Of a stretch of 64,000 nt of DNA, positions 47,400-56,958 are shown in pieces. The notes under the pieces are model-generated. The model did no database searches. It worked only from the letters and a program-made list of their open reading frames with translations, and was not told where the DNA came from. The stretch's first letter is position 1; every line of letters starts with the position of its first letter. The position numbers and the translations under genes are program-made. Origin of the DNA: Wolbachia pipientis (GTDB lineage Bacteria; Pseudomonadota; Alphaproteobacteria; Rickettsiales; Anaplasmataceae); contig CP095495.1 in the NCBI GenBank assembly GCA_023052945.1, positions 1,054,001 through 1,118,000 on the forward strand, read 5' to 3'.

Positions 47400-47963
47400 A
47401 TGTTAAGCAGTATTATAAAAGTAAAATTAGAGAAAAACTGTTGTCCTTTTGAGAAATTAGAAAACTTCTTTGTTGCAAAGGTATTTCATATAGATGATCG
47501 AAAAGGATTCAAAGATTCTTCAGTAAAGTTAGTTATCAAGAATCCCTACGATTCAACTTTAACTCTACCAAGAGAGGCAATACCTAATTCTTTCGCTTTA
47601 GAGCTTTTGTCTTCACTTTATAAAGAAAATGCGCTAGCTTTACCTGTTATATTAAAATATCTTGCTCATAGGGATTTATCCAAAGATTTTGGTGAGATCA
47701 GTAAAAAATTACAGGCCAAAATGGATCAAGATATACAAGAAGCGGAACTACAAAACAATTCTAAAATTTCTAAAGAAATTGAGGTACGCAAACAAGACAT
47801 TTTAAATGTTCTTAGTGGCGGTAAATCAGTATTGAGTGATCAATTGAAGCAAAAATACTATTCTATACTAGAAAATGAGGTTGCAAAATTAAAGGCTGAG
47901 ATTTCAAAAGAACTAGAAGACTATACTAACAACACTAACATTCATGAAATATATCAAAATTAG
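47400..47963 (+). CDS. hypothetical helical protein
   Basis: About 187 aa from ATG 47400 with GTGAGG upstream; a GTG at 47361 is inside the promoter and is rejected. The N-terminal half reads KVKLEKNCCPFEKLENFFVA, KVFHIDDRKGFKDSSVKLVI and looks beta-rich; the C-terminal half is a charged coiled coil (SDQLKQKYYSILENEVAKLK, AEISKELEDY). No known domain. The next ORF begins at once in another frame with two membrane helices, so the pair may be one gene broken by a frameshift near 47945. Confidence 0.65.
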   Translation: MLSSIIKVKLEKNCCPFEKLENFFVAKVFHIDDRKGFKDSSVKLVIKNPYDSTLTLPREAIPNSFALELLSSLYKENALALPVILKYLAHRDLSKDFGEISKKLQAKMDQDIQEAELQNNSKISKEIEVRKQDILNVLSGGKSVLSDQLKQKYYSILENEVAKLKAEISKELEDYTNNTNIHEIYQN

Positions 47964-48052
47964 GATCTTTACCTATAACTGCTATAGTATTCATACTTAC
48001 TCCTATAGTCTTCCTTGGCCCAATAATAATAGCCATTACACCACCCACTCAT

Positions 48053-48469
48053 ATGAGTATGCATGCAGTAACGGTTTTTAGGTATATAGCAGTTTCACCT
48101 TTCATTGTTATGGCATTAATGCTTATAATAGCAGGTGTAGCTTACTTAGCAAGTTGTGTTCTAGAGCATAGTTTTGCAAAAGAAATGCAAGACTTTGTAG
48201 AAGGACCAAAATATGTAGATAAAGCAACTAATACTGAAGATGTGAAGAAATTAGAACAAAAAGACCCAGTAGTAGGCGATTATGGTAAAAAACCTTCGGC
48301 ACCACCATGCGATGAACCTAAGCAGCCAGCAGATCTTTCAGAAGTACAACCACCATCATACGAAGAAGCTTGCAACCCTACCCTGCAACCGAAAGATTCA
48401 AAACTAAGCAGTAATTTTAATTCTGCTCTACCTCTATCTAATACAGCAAGGGGTGTAATTTTGAGCTAG
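48053..48469 (+). CDS. membrane protein with PSAP and PPSY motifs
   Basis: 138 aa from ATG 48053. One membrane helix (FIVMALMLIIAGVAYLASCV, residues 17-36), then a proline-rich tail with PSAP at 81-84 and PPSYEE at 100-105. PSAP is the TSG101-binding and PPxY the NEDD4/WW-binding short motif used by enveloped viruses and many host proteins. The frame stays open upstream to 47948 and encodes another hydrophobic helix (ITAIVFILTPIVFLGPIIIA) but with no ATG, GTG or TTG, so the N-terminus may be lost to a frameshift from the 47400 gene. Function unknown. Confidence 0.65.
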   Translation: MSMHAVTVFRYIAVSPFIVMALMLIIAGVAYLASCVLEHSFAKEMQDFVEGPKYVDKATNTEDVKKLEQKDPVVGDYGKKPSAPPCDEPKQPADLSEVQPPSYEEACNPTLQPKDSKLSSNFNSALPLSNTARGVILS

Positions 48470-48508
48470 AGGTTATGATTGTAATAAAGACATAAAAAAA
48501 ACGGACAA

Positions 48509-48542
48509 GTCAAGCAAAGTTACAAACGTAATTTTGCTTGAC
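48509..48542. terminator. strong hairpin after the PSAP/PPSY gene
   Basis: GTCAAGCAAA pairs with TTTGCTTGAC, and the inner GTTAC/GTAAT extends the stem to about 15 bp with loop AAAC. It lies 40 bp past the stop. There is no clear T run, so it could also be an RNA-stability or IS-end hairpin. Confidence 0.4.
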
Positions 48543-48585
48543 TATCCATTGTTGGAGCCATTGGCAATCTTGAACGTCAGACTTC

Positions 48586-48868
48586 CTACCAGGTACATTC
48601 TTTATATGCCGTGCATTTTACCTCGAATTTGTATGACTCAAGTATTTGAAATAAAGGAATCCAATATACTCCTGTTGATTCCATAGCTACTGTTGTAACT
48701 TTACACTTTTTTAACCACTGTGCTAAGTTATGAAGGTCTTCAGTAAAGCAGCCAAATTTCTGAACGCGTTCTTCCTTCAGGTACACACACATAGTGTACA
48801 GCTGAACCAATGTCTATTCCTGCTGCATTAGGATTCACTATTTCTAATTTACTTTTTGCTTTTTTCAT
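48586..48868 (-). pseudogene. IS110-family transposase, N-terminal part, frameshifted
   Basis: MKKAKSKLEIVNPNAAGIDI, then a frameshift near 48785, then VQKFGCFTEDLHNLAQWLKK and VAMESTGVYWIPLFQILES. GIDIGS and AMESTG are the first two acidic blocks of the DEDD RuvC-like domain. The rest, including the Ser-containing Tnp20 domain, is missing after CTAYKECTW. Confidence 0.82.
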
Positions 48869-49060
48869 GGTAACTCCTACATATAATTTGTAATAGGGAA
48901 ACGCTTCAGCTTGGAACGGTTGATAGTACAATCTCCTAACCGAGGTAGTCTAAATGACTCATCAATGATTTGACCGTTCCTTCCAAAACCATGCTTGCAT
49001 ACGGGCACTTAGGCACCATTGAAAATGTCGGTCATAACTGCAGAGGCGCTCCCTGTACAA
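48869..49060 (-). ncRNA. candidate IS110 left end / bridge-RNA region
   Basis: Noncoding stretch upstream of the transposase start. On the minus strand it begins GTACAGGGAGCGCCTCTGCA and contains an 8 bp arm pair GGAACGGT / ACCGTTCC (48972-48979 and 48913-48920) enclosing a 51 nt loop. In IS110-group elements this position encodes the bridge RNA that pairs with target and donor DNA. Assignment is by position and hairpin only. Confidence 0.4.
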
Positions 49061-49159
49061 CTATACTTGAAAACTACTAAAAACTTAAATTTGTGTGTTT
49101 CTTTCTGATTTGACAGATTTCGTCTGTTCGATGCTTGCATCACACTTTGTACTGTTTTA

Positions 49160-49676
49160 ATTTTTGCCTAAAGCTTTTAATTCAGCGTGAATTTTAGGGA
49201 TCTGCATTTGGATGCTTTTTTGAATATCTGCTAGAAGCCCATCTCTTGCTAATTCCTTACTGCTTTTTCCCTTAGCAACCCATACCACCAGCAGATATGT
49301 CTAAAACCCTACATAGTTTATAGCAATTTCTATATAAAAGAATACTTTACTCTTTTTGTTTGGTCAGGGCTTTTTTTTTATGTCTCTTTCTCTTGTTACT
49401 CTTGCTAGTTCTTTTTTTAGATCAAATCTTTCTTTGTCATAAGGAGCCTTTATCTGGAAATGCGTATGCTTCTGACATTTTTCCATCATATCTTCTTACT
49501 TAACATACTGCCATCTATGCCTAGATCTTTTTCTATTTTTGTACTTCTGTTTCTTTAACCAACTTAACAGCTTCTAATTTGAATCCTGCTGCTTCTATTT
49601 GCCATATTTTGAAAAAACGTTTTATTTTACTCCAAAAACATCTTAACTTTCTCTCTACTTTTTCTGGGTAAGGTCA
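49160..49676 (-). pseudogene. IS3-family element remnant (OrfA and start of OrfB)
   Basis: From the right end TGACCTTACCCAGAAAAAGT (minus strand) the remains of OrfA follow: GFKLEAVKLVKETEVQ, IEKDLGIDGSMLSK, FDLKKELARVTRERD, and then an OrfB N-terminal scrap SSKELARDGLLADIQKSI and PKIHAELKALGKN. There are many frameshifts and stops and the left end is absent. No other gene is seen between 49061 and 49733. Confidence 0.7.
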
Positions 49677-49733
49677 CTAGACACTTATGCAGATGTGCAT
49701 AGAATGACAGAAGAGACTTGCGTTAGATATTGT

Positions 49734-50099
49734 TTATTTACTTTCGATCTTTTCTATCAATTTTTTAACTAAGCCTCTTAGCTTTTTACTGGATTCATCA
49801 AGCTCTTGAATCTGCGAGCTATGCTCTTTCATTAGTTCCTTATAGTTACCTCTTATGTAGTCAATCATTTCCTTCATCTGAGCAATCATCTTGTTAACAT
49901 CTATACTACCCAAATCAGGTACCATGCCAGGCATAGCCCCTTCTAACATACCGCCAGCCATAAGCTGCTGGGACATTTGCATAAATGGTTTTAAAGTCTG
50001 ATTAAGCAATTCAGGATCCTTGGCTAATTTTTCTATTTGCTCTTTGCAAGTATCCATATACTGCTTCATAAATTCATCTTCTTGTCCTTTGTCTATCAT
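49734..50099 (-). CDS. conserved-looking helical hypothetical protein
   Basis: 121 aa, almost all helix. The Met/Gly-rich middle (QLMAGGMLEGAMPGMVPDLG) separates two helical arms; the C-terminal arm (HSSQIQELDESSKKLRGLVK) is a coiled coil. No signal peptide. The size, composition and helical pattern are phasin-like, but no specific family is recognised. ATG 50099. It stands alone downstream of pepP on the same strand. Confidence 0.65.
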   Translation of the reverse strand: MIDKGQEDEFMKQYMDTCKEQIEKLAKDPELLNQTLKPFMQMSQQLMAGGMLEGAMPGMVPDLGSIDVNKMIAQMKEMIDYIRGNYKELMKEHSSQIQELDESSKKLRGLVKKLIEKIESK

Positions 50100-50218
50100 A
50101 ATATGTCTACCTAAAAATACTATCCTTTATTATATATCGTTTTTAAATTAAAAACAATACAAAATACCTATCACAAATTGCATTAATACTTTTTAAACAA
50201 TAAAAAATGCTCCTTTGC

Positions 50219-51886
50219 TTACAAATGGTCACATACCTTCTTTAACCATTCCTTATCTTTTACGCTATTTTCTAAGTTTTCATAGACAAATTGATGATAG
50301 CTATTTATCCATTCAATTTCATCTTTAGTAAGCATTTGCACATCTATTAGCCTTCTATCATATGGAATGAAGGTCAGTTGTTTGAAATGTAAAAAGCTAT
50401 TTTCTTGTCTGTCGACATACATCAGATTTTCAATTCTTATTCCATACTCTCCCGGAATGTAATAACCAGGTTCGTTGGAAAGTATCATTCCTGGCGTGAG
50501 TTTCACTTTATTGCCCTTTGATATTGCTTGTGGTCCTTCGTGTACTGATAGGTAACTTCCTACTCCATGCCCTGTACCATGCATGTAATCTATTCCAAAT
50601 TTCCATAGGTGAATACGTGCCAAAATATCCAATTCTCCGCCAGTAGTGCCAAGAGGGAAGACGGCATTTGCCACAGCAATGTGAGCTTTGAGTACTATCG
50701 TATAGTGGGCTATCTGTTCACTGGTTGGATTGCCAATTGCTACAGTTCTTGTCACATCAGTTGTGCCATTAAGGTATTGGCCACCAGAGTCAATCAAATA
50801 TAGTCCACTTTTCTGAATTACCTTATTCGTCTTACTGCTTGCACGATAGTGAATTATTGCACCATTTTCATTAAATGCAGAAATTGTTGGAAAACTTGGT
50901 TGCTTAAACAAATCCTGCTCTTTTCTGTATTCTAAGAGTTTCTCTTCAGCATTAAGTTCAGTGACTTCATTGCCAATATTATTTTCAAGCCAATGTAGAA
51001 AGTTTGTAACTGCCACTCCATCTCTGATATGTGCATTTATAGCCCCAGTTATTTCAATTTGATTTTTTACTGCTTTATAAATTAGACAAGGATCTTCTCT
51101 TTCAGCTACCTGTTTATCTTTTATTACAGCCATGATACTCATTGGAGTTGTGTTTGGATCTATAACTATTGAATTTAGCTTGTGCAGCGAATTTTCTAGC
51201 TCACTAATATCAAAAATATTTATATGATTGCCTAAATTTGCTTCTATAGTTGAATGTTCTTTGTCTTGAACAAACAAATCAACATTGCCGCTTTTATATA
51301 ATATAGCACGACCCAATATACATGGAGTATATTTAGCATTTTCATTTCTTAAATTTAATAACCATGAAATTGAATTTGGATCAGTCAAAAGCACTGCATC
51401 AGCTTCTTTATCTATGCTTTTAGCGACTTTTTCACATTTATTCTTACTACTTTCACCAGCTGCATGCGAAACTATCTTTTGTTCTCTACGACTAATTTCT
51501 TTTTTAATTGAATATGGTACCAATTTACAAATATCTTCATATTTTCTTATCTCTTTTACGGTAAAATATTGCAAATAGTAACCTAGTGAGGTGGTCAATG
51601 TTAAGTTTGCTTTTACCCATTCGCGTGGATCCTCTTCTTGTATATTATATACTTGAAAATTGCCCCGATCGAACTGATTGTGAGCTTGTGTGATATAGCG
51701 TCCATCTGTAAAAAATTGGCACTTGTTGTTTTTTGTAACGATAAGTAGCCCATTTGTTCCTGTAAAGCCACACAGCTTTGTTAGCTCCTCTGAATACTCA
51801 TTTAAATATTCATCTTTAGTATGCAACATAAATGCGTCAACATTTGTTTCACACATAAAAGAACGAAATTCTTTGATTTTTGACAT
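50219..51886 (-). CDS. pepP: Xaa-Pro aminopeptidase (M24B)
   Basis: Removes N-terminal residues before proline. About 555 aa from ATG 51886, which has GAGG five bases upstream; GTG 51895 overlapping the mnmG stop is possible. Two creatinase-like N-terminal domains, then the pita-bread metallopeptidase with LIDSGGQYLNGTTDVTRTVA (two metal Asp), HGTGHGVGSYLSVHEGP (His) and NEPGYYIPGEYGIRIENL (two Glu). Eukaryote-length P-type with a C-terminal extension. Coupled to mnmG. Confidence 0.92.
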   Translation of the reverse strand: MSKIKEFRSFMCETNVDAFMLHTKDEYLNEYSEELTKLCGFTGTNGLLIVTKNNKCQFFTDGRYITQAHNQFDRGNFQVYNIQEEDPREWVKANLTLTTSLGYYLQYFTVKEIRKYEDICKLVPYSIKKEISRREQKIVSHAAGESSKNKCEKVAKSIDKEADAVLLTDPNSISWLLNLRNENAKYTPCILGRAILYKSGNVDLFVQDKEHSTIEANLGNHINIFDISELENSLHKLNSIVIDPNTTPMSIMAVIKDKQVAEREDPCLIYKAVKNQIEITGAINAHIRDGVAVTNFLHWLENNIGNEVTELNAEEKLLEYRKEQDLFKQPSFPTISAFNENGAIIHYRASSKTNKVIQKSGLYLIDSGGQYLNGTTDVTRTVAIGNPTSEQIAHYTIVLKAHIAVANAVFPLGTTGGELDILARIHLWKFGIDYMHGTGHGVGSYLSVHEGPQAISKGNKVKLTPGMILSNEPGYYIPGEYGIRIENLMYVDRQENSFLHFKQLTFIPYDRRLIDVQMLTKDEIEWINSYHQFVYENLENSVKDKEWLKKVCDHL

Positions 51887-51891
51887 ATACC

Positions 51892-53913
51892 TCACGCAAA
51901 ACTAGCAGCTACTTTCGTTTTCTTATTCCTAAGGTACACTAATATGCTCACTATCGCTGCGGGAGTGATGCCTTGTATTTGCTTTGCAATGCCAATCGTC
52001 GCTGGTTTTATCGTCTGCAACTTTTCTATTACTTCACTTGACAGGCCTTTAACTTGTGAGTAGTTAAAATCGATTGGAATTTGAGTGTTAATTTCCTCTC
52101 GTAAAAACTTCATATCTGCTTCTTGTCTTATTAGATAAGGTTTGTATTTTGCTTCAATTTCAACTGCTTCGCATATTTCATTCTTAGTTATGCTACCCAT
52201 TGCGGCGTCATTCCAGCGCGTAACGCTGCTTTTTTCCTGGATCCCGGTGTCAGCTACTCGGATGATGTGAGAGTGTCCTGAGATGACGGAAGAGGATCCA
52301 GTATCCGTTGTGCAGCGTGTGATGCTGTTTAACTCCGGCCATATTTCTTGTAATTTATTCCAGTCGATGTTTGGATAGCTGAGTAAATCTAGTGCCGTTT
52401 TTCTTATCCCATCATAAGATATTTTGATACCATAAGACCTAAGCTGCTCAGGAGTAATCGTCAGACTCCCTAACTTCTCTTCAAGCTGCTTAATGGATTT
52501 AAGTTTATTCTGTAAAACAGAGTATCTCTCATGCGAAACAAGGGAAATATCATAACCTTTTTGTGTTAATCTTCTATCCGCATTGTCTGACCTGATAGCT
52601 AGCCTATATTCTGCACGTGAGGTAAATAATCTATAAGGCTCGATCACCCCTTTGGTGACCAAATCATCTATCATTACACCGATATATGAATCTGTGCGGT
52701 GAAGAACAAAGCTTTCTTTTTTTTCAGATGCAGAGAGTGCTGCATTAATTCCGGCGATAATTCCTTGCCCTGCTGCTTCTTCATATCCAGTGGTGCCATT
52801 AATTTGGCCAGCAAAATATAGACCTTTAATTTTCTCAGTTTCAAGAGTATGGCTTAGTTCTCGTGGATCAATATAGTCATACTCAACTGCATATCCAGAC
52901 CTCAATATTTCTGCGTTTTCAAGTCCTTTGATACTCTTTATCATTTTATTTTGCACTTCAACAGGCAATGAATTTGAAATTCCGTTTGGGTATACAGTAT
53001 CATCGTCCAGCCCTTCTGGTTCTAAAAATATTTGGTGACTACTTTTTTCTGCAAATTTATTAACTTTAACTTCAATGGATGGGCAGTATCTTGGTGCAAC
53101 AATGTCATCCAAATACGAAGAAGCTGACCTATGAAGATTTTCTCTAATTATTTTATGCGTATTTTCATTAGTATGGGTAATAAAGCATGATACCTGAGGT
53201 TGGTTAATTTTTTCTGTGAGATAAGAAAACGGCACAGGTGGGTTATCACCTACTTGTTCTTGCAATATTGACCAGTTTATAGTATTACGATCAAGCCTTG
53301 GTGGAGTTCCGGTACGCAGTCTACCTAATCTAAAATCATATCTCTTGAGCGTATTTGCAAGTTCTACTGCAGACTTATCTCCCATTCTTCCTGAAGGAGT
53401 TGTTTGCTCTCCTATATGAATCACACCCCGCAGAAAAGTCCCTGTAGTTAGAACGACTTTACTTGTTGGTATACGTTCACCTGAGCTTATCATTACAGCT
53501 TTAATGCACGGTTCTCCATTGCCATTACTTTCTATAAGAAAATTGTCAACTGACTCTTCTTTTACCGTCAAATTGTTATAATTTAGAATAATTTCCTGTA
53601 TTGCTTGCTTGTATAATTTTCGGTCTGCCTGTGCACGTGGGCCCCATACCGCTGCACCTCTGCTGCTATTTAAAATGACTGAGTGTATGCTTGCTTGATC
53701 GATTGCTCTTCCCATTATTCCATCAAGAGCATCGACTTCTCTGACTACAACGCCCTTTGCAACTCCTCCAATTGCTGGATTGCAGGACATTTCTCCTATA
53801 GTTGAAATTTTATGAGTTATAAGCAGTGTGTTTGCACCAAGGCGAGCTGCCGAAGCAGCAGCTTCGCACCCTGCATGACCACCACCTACCACCACTACGT
53901 CATATTTATGCAT
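51892..53913 (-). CDS. mnmG: tRNA U34 carboxymethylaminomethyl-modification enzyme MnmG
   Basis: FAD enzyme that with MnmE modifies wobble uridine. 673 aa, about 45 longer than usual. FAD site [63 protein letters not shown], and the helical C-terminal domain. The extra length is residues about 527-573, encoded by a palindromic element at 52195-52333 inserted in frame between WPELN and the [16 protein letters not shown] region. The protein is otherwise intact. Stop overlaps the pepP upstream start. Confidence 0.94.
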   Translation of the reverse strand: MHKYDVVVVGGGHAGCEAAASAARLGANTLLITHKISTIGEMSCNPAIGGVAKGVVVREVDALDGIMGRAIDQASIHSVILNSSRGAAVWGPRAQADRKLYKQAIQEIILNYNNLTVKEESVDNFLIESNGNGEPCIKAVMISSGERIPTSKVVLTTGTFLRGVIHIGEQTTPSGRMGDKSAVELANTLKRYDFRLGRLRTGTPPRLDRNTINWSILQEQVGDNPPVPFSYLTEKINQPQVSCFITHTNENTHKIIRENLHRSASSYLDDIVAPRYCPSIEVKVNKFAEKSSHQIFLEPEGLDDDTVYPNGISNSLPVEVQNKMIKSIKGLENAEILRSGYAVEYDYIDPRELSHTLETEKIKGLYFAGQINGTTGYEEAAGQGIIAGINAALSASEKKESFVLHRTDSYIGVMIDDLVTKGVIEPYRLFTSRAEYRLAIRSDNADRRLTQKGYDISLVSHERYSVLQNKLKSIKQLEEKLGSLTITPEQLRSYGIKISYDGIRKTALDLLSYPNIDWNKLQEIWPELNSITRCTTDTGSSSVISGHSHIIRVADTGIQEKSSVTRWNDAAMGSITKNEICEAVEIEAKYKPYLIRQEADMKFLREEINTQIPIDFNYSQVKGLSSEVIEKLQTIKPATIGIAKQIQGITPAAIVSILVYLRNKKTKVAASFA
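52195..52333. repeat. palindromic element inside the mnmG reading frame
   Basis: Contains GTCATTCCAGCGCGTAACGC, CTGGATCCCGGTGTCAGCTA, CTCGGATGATGTGAG and GATGACGGAAGAGGATCCAG, the same family as the intergenic units at 33170-33356 and 41938-42218. It adds about 46 codons to mnmG without a stop or frameshift. Confidence 0.8.
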
Positions 53914-53991
53914 GCTTTTTAAGTAATTCGTACCCTACTAATATTCCGATTATCAACGGTTAATGTCAAATCTTGTTATTCCAATGTTAGA

Positions 53992-54833
53992 TGTACAATC
54001 CCAGAGTGTGATGGTATGATAAAATGTAAGAAAAAAATACCATCGAAGGAGGAATTATGGTTACATGGGTGCGCCCGGACAACAGCGTAGAGCAATACAA
54101 AATAGTATAGCAAAGCTTTCCAAACCTTAATCCAAAAACTATTGTCAAATGGAGAAAACGCTCATTTACTAAAGACGCTCAAAACATCCAAGATCAACTG
54201 TTCTAACTTTAGAAGAAGATCGCATTTCGGAAGCATACACTTCTACCATTAGATGATTGCCTTGCAGTCTACAATTCCGCACTTCTAGCCTGCATCGCTG
54301 TTATAACATTAGCAAACTGCCAGATGTTGATTAAACCAAAAAAGAAATTTAAGAAATATCCTATAGCATATTGATATTGCAGAAGTCAGAACAGAGGAGG
54401 GAAAACTATATCTATTTGTTGCTATAGATCAAATTCACCTATGTTGAGTTACATAAACGTGCTACAAAACCCATAGCTGCTGAGTTTTTACGTAATTTGA
54501 TTAAAATTCTACCGCACACTGTTTTGACAGACAACGATATACAATTTACCAACCAGAAACGCCATAAACACGCTTTCCAACACATATTTGATAGAGTTTG
54601 TAAAGAACATAATATTGAACATCGTCTAACAAAAATCTTGGGCAAGTTGAACGAAACTTTAAAAAATACTACTACCAATCACATCAGCAATTCACAAAGC
54701 ATCTTTATATGGCTTACAATTATGCAAAGAGACTCAAAACTCTTAGTGGTCTTACTTCTTTTGAATTTATATGTTCTCAGTGCTCCTGAATTGTTTATAC
54801 TAAATCCTTACCATCACACTCTGGGACTGTACA
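53992..54833 (+). mobile_element. second IS481-like element, degenerate
   Basis: Left end TGTACAATCCCAGAGTGTGA, right end the reverse complement form CACTCTGGGACTGTACA. About 842 bp. A left-end fragment of the same element lies at 26711. Confidence 0.8.
54058..54833 (+). pseudogene. IS481-like transposase, multiply broken
   Basis: MVTWVRPDN with an early stop, KTIVKWRKRSFT-type helix-turn-helix, then after several shifts TDNDIQFTNQKRHKHAFQHI and DRVCKEHNIEHRLTK, the DDE core with its second Asp, and NPYHHTLGLYI at the end. Several stops and frameshifts; not functional. Confidence 0.75.
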
Positions 54834-54874
54834 TCTTATATGGCTTCTCTAAAATTTTGTCCACAGAGCCTAGG

Positions 54875-55346
54875 AGAAAATGGCATTAAAGCCAAACTTA
54901 GACGAAGGTTCAAAAATAAAAAACAGCAAATAAGCAACCAAGTTGTGGCTCCGAACATATTGGATCAAAGATTCACCACTGATCAGCCAAATTGATGGCC
55001 GTTAATAAGCGCAAACCCGATAAAAATCTGCTGTTACATAGTGATCAAGGGTCACAGTATACCTCTCAAAATTACCAATTTCTATTGAACACAAAAAACA
55101 TCATTTCCAGCATGAGCCATAAGGGATGTTGTTACGATAACTCTGTTGCAGAAAAGTTCACTCAAAAGGGAGCTGCTTATTGATACTTCTCGCTCAACAA
55201 ACCAGAACTGCCATATTTGAATACATAGAAATCTTTTATAACAAACAACGTAGGCATTCTACTATTAATTATTGCATTCCTGCACAATTTATTCTCATGA
55301 CAAAAACGTCTTAACTTTCTCTCTACTTTTTCTGGGTAAGGTCAAT
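54875..55346 (+). pseudogene. IS3-family OrfB remnant with right end
   Basis: LRRRFKNKKQQISNQVVAPN, ILDQRFTTDQPN, then after an internal deletion DKNLLLHSDQGSQYTSQNYQ and SSMSHKGCCYDNSVAEKF, part of the rve core, ending at the terminal repeat CTACTTTTTCTGGGTAAGGT (to 55346). Same family as 49160-49676. Confidence 0.75.
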
Positions 55347-55353
55347 ATTATAC

Positions 55354-55564
55354 AGCCCTCCTTCCTGATCCATTCTCTACCTTAGGTGGCTTTGCTCAGC
55401 TCAAAAAAAGCTCATTTTTTTTGCTATCCCCCCCTATAAATTATATACTATATTATATTTTATATATAATATAGTATATAATTAGGGGAAGAGGTGACGA
55501 AAACAAGATTTAGAGTTTGAGGAACCTCCGGTTCAAGGTAGAGAATGGATCAGGAGGGAGGGCT
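55354..55564. repeat. 211 bp nested palindrome
   Basis: Arms of 31 bp (55354-55384 and 55534-55564; CCTGATCCATTCTCTACCTT against AAGGTAGAGAATGGATCAGG) match except two positions. The centre holds a second AT palindrome (TATACTATATTATA with TATAATATAGTATA, about 55445-55480). It could be a miniature transposon or a cruciform regulatory site. From 55565 to 55720 no gene is seen. Confidence 0.7.
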
Positions 55565-55720
55565 CAGGGTCGATAGACGTTATCGCCAGAGAGATCAACT
55601 TGTAGGAAGTTCAGCAAGCCTTATGCGAAACTCTGTTTTCAAACCATAATGTTCGTGTAAGTGTTGCCATCTTTAACCTTTTATAGTATTCTTGCATATT
55701 GAAACTATAAAATTCAATTT

Positions 55721-56875
55721 ATGTATTTACGTTCTATAACCCCAGTTTTAGAAAGATTTTCTAAGCTTTATCCTGCTTTGGGTATTACAGGACCTAGACA
55801 GTCTGGTAAAACAACTATTGCAAAAACGTTGTTTAAGCATTTGCCGTACGTATCTTTAGAAAATATTGACACTCGTTTTCAAGCGCAAAATGATCCTAGG
55901 GCATTTCTAGCTAATTATCAGCAGGGCGCTATTTTTGATGAAGTACAGCACGTGCCTGAGTTATTATCATATCTTCAAGAAATAGCTGATGAGTCTCCTG
56001 TAAAGGGTCGATATGTACTAACAGGGTCTCAAAATTTTGCTCTTAGTCATCATGTTTCTCAATCTCTTTCAGGGCGCATAGGCATGACAACACTATTGCC
56101 CCTTAGTTTATCTGAGCTTGGTATGCCTATAAACATTAATTCAGCTATTTTTAAGGGAGGGTACCCTGGGTTACATAGCCTTAACATGCACCCACTGGAT
56201 TTCTATCCTAGTTATATCCAAACCTACATTGAGAGAGACGTTCGACAACTTAAAAACATTGAAAACATTGGTAGATTCCAAACCTTCCTCAAATTGTGTG
56301 CAGGTCGAGTAGGGCAGATCCTTAATTTATCATCTTTTGCTCAAGATTGTGGTATTTCTCATACAACCGTACGGCAGTGGCTGAATATTTTGGAAGCTAG
56401 TTACCTAATATTTTTTCTTCAACCATTTCACCAAAGTTTCAACAAGCGTTTAATCAAGATGCCAAAGTTATACTTCTATGACACTGGTCTTGCTTGTACG
56501 CTCCTTGGCCTTGAAAAGGAGAGTCAACTAGAAACACACTACCTTAAAGGAGCTCTGTTTGAAAATTTGATTGTTTTGGAGATTTTCAAGAAGCGCCTCA
56601 ATCAGGGATTACCTGCCAATATATACTTTTGGCGTGACCGAACGGGACATGAGGTAGATCTACTAGCAGAATGGGGTGGTAACATTCATGCTATTGAAAT
56701 TAAGGCTGGTTCCACGCTTCAGAGTGATTTTTTTAAAAATGTACAGTATTTCTGTGAACTCTCTCAAACAGCTAAGGGGTATTTAATCTATACAGGTCAG
56801 CAGAATGGTTCACACGCAAAAGTTAAACTTGTGCCAATAAATGAAATAGATCAACTTACCCAGTTGCTTGGTTGA
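55721..56875 (+). CDS. AAA ATPase with DUF4143 domain
   Basis: 384 aa. Walker A TGPRQSGKTTIAK (residues 23-35), Walker B AIFDEVQHVPELLSYLQ, sensor VLTGSQNFALSHHVSQSLSG, a winged-helix segment (SSFAQDCGISHTTVRQWLN) and a C-terminal nuclease-like domain with FWRDRTGHEVDLLAEWGGN and HAIEIKAG (a PD-(D/E)xK-like Asp and ExK). This family (AAA_14 plus DUF4143) is widespread and of uncertain function; several are near toxin genes. The frame is intact and no partner gene is evident. Confidence 0.88.
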   Translation: MYLRSITPVLERFSKLYPALGITGPRQSGKTTIAKTLFKHLPYVSLENIDTRFQAQNDPRAFLANYQQGAIFDEVQHVPELLSYLQEIADESPVKGRYVLTGSQNFALSHHVSQSLSGRIGMTTLLPLSLSELGMPININSAIFKGGYPGLHSLNMHPLDFYPSYIQTYIERDVRQLKNIENIGRFQTFLKLCAGRVGQILNLSSFAQDCGISHTTVRQWLNILEASYLIFFLQPFHQSFNKRLIKMPKLYFYDTGLACTLLGLEKESQLETHYLKGALFENLIVLEIFKKRLNQGLPANIYFWRDRTGHEVDLLAEWGGNIHAIEIKAGSTLQSDFFKNVQYFCELSQTAKGYLIYTGQQNGSHAKVKLVPINEIDQLTQLLG

Positions 56876-56958
56876 AAGCAAGAAGAAGACAAGGAGTACA
56901 AATTTACTATTATTTAACTGCTAGTCTGGTATGTTAGACAATCGTGTTGGGTACAAAA

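Noticed and set aside
54497..54889. A 130 aa functional transposase
   Set aside because: Holds only part of the DDE core, with frameshifts on both sides and a frameshifted tail.
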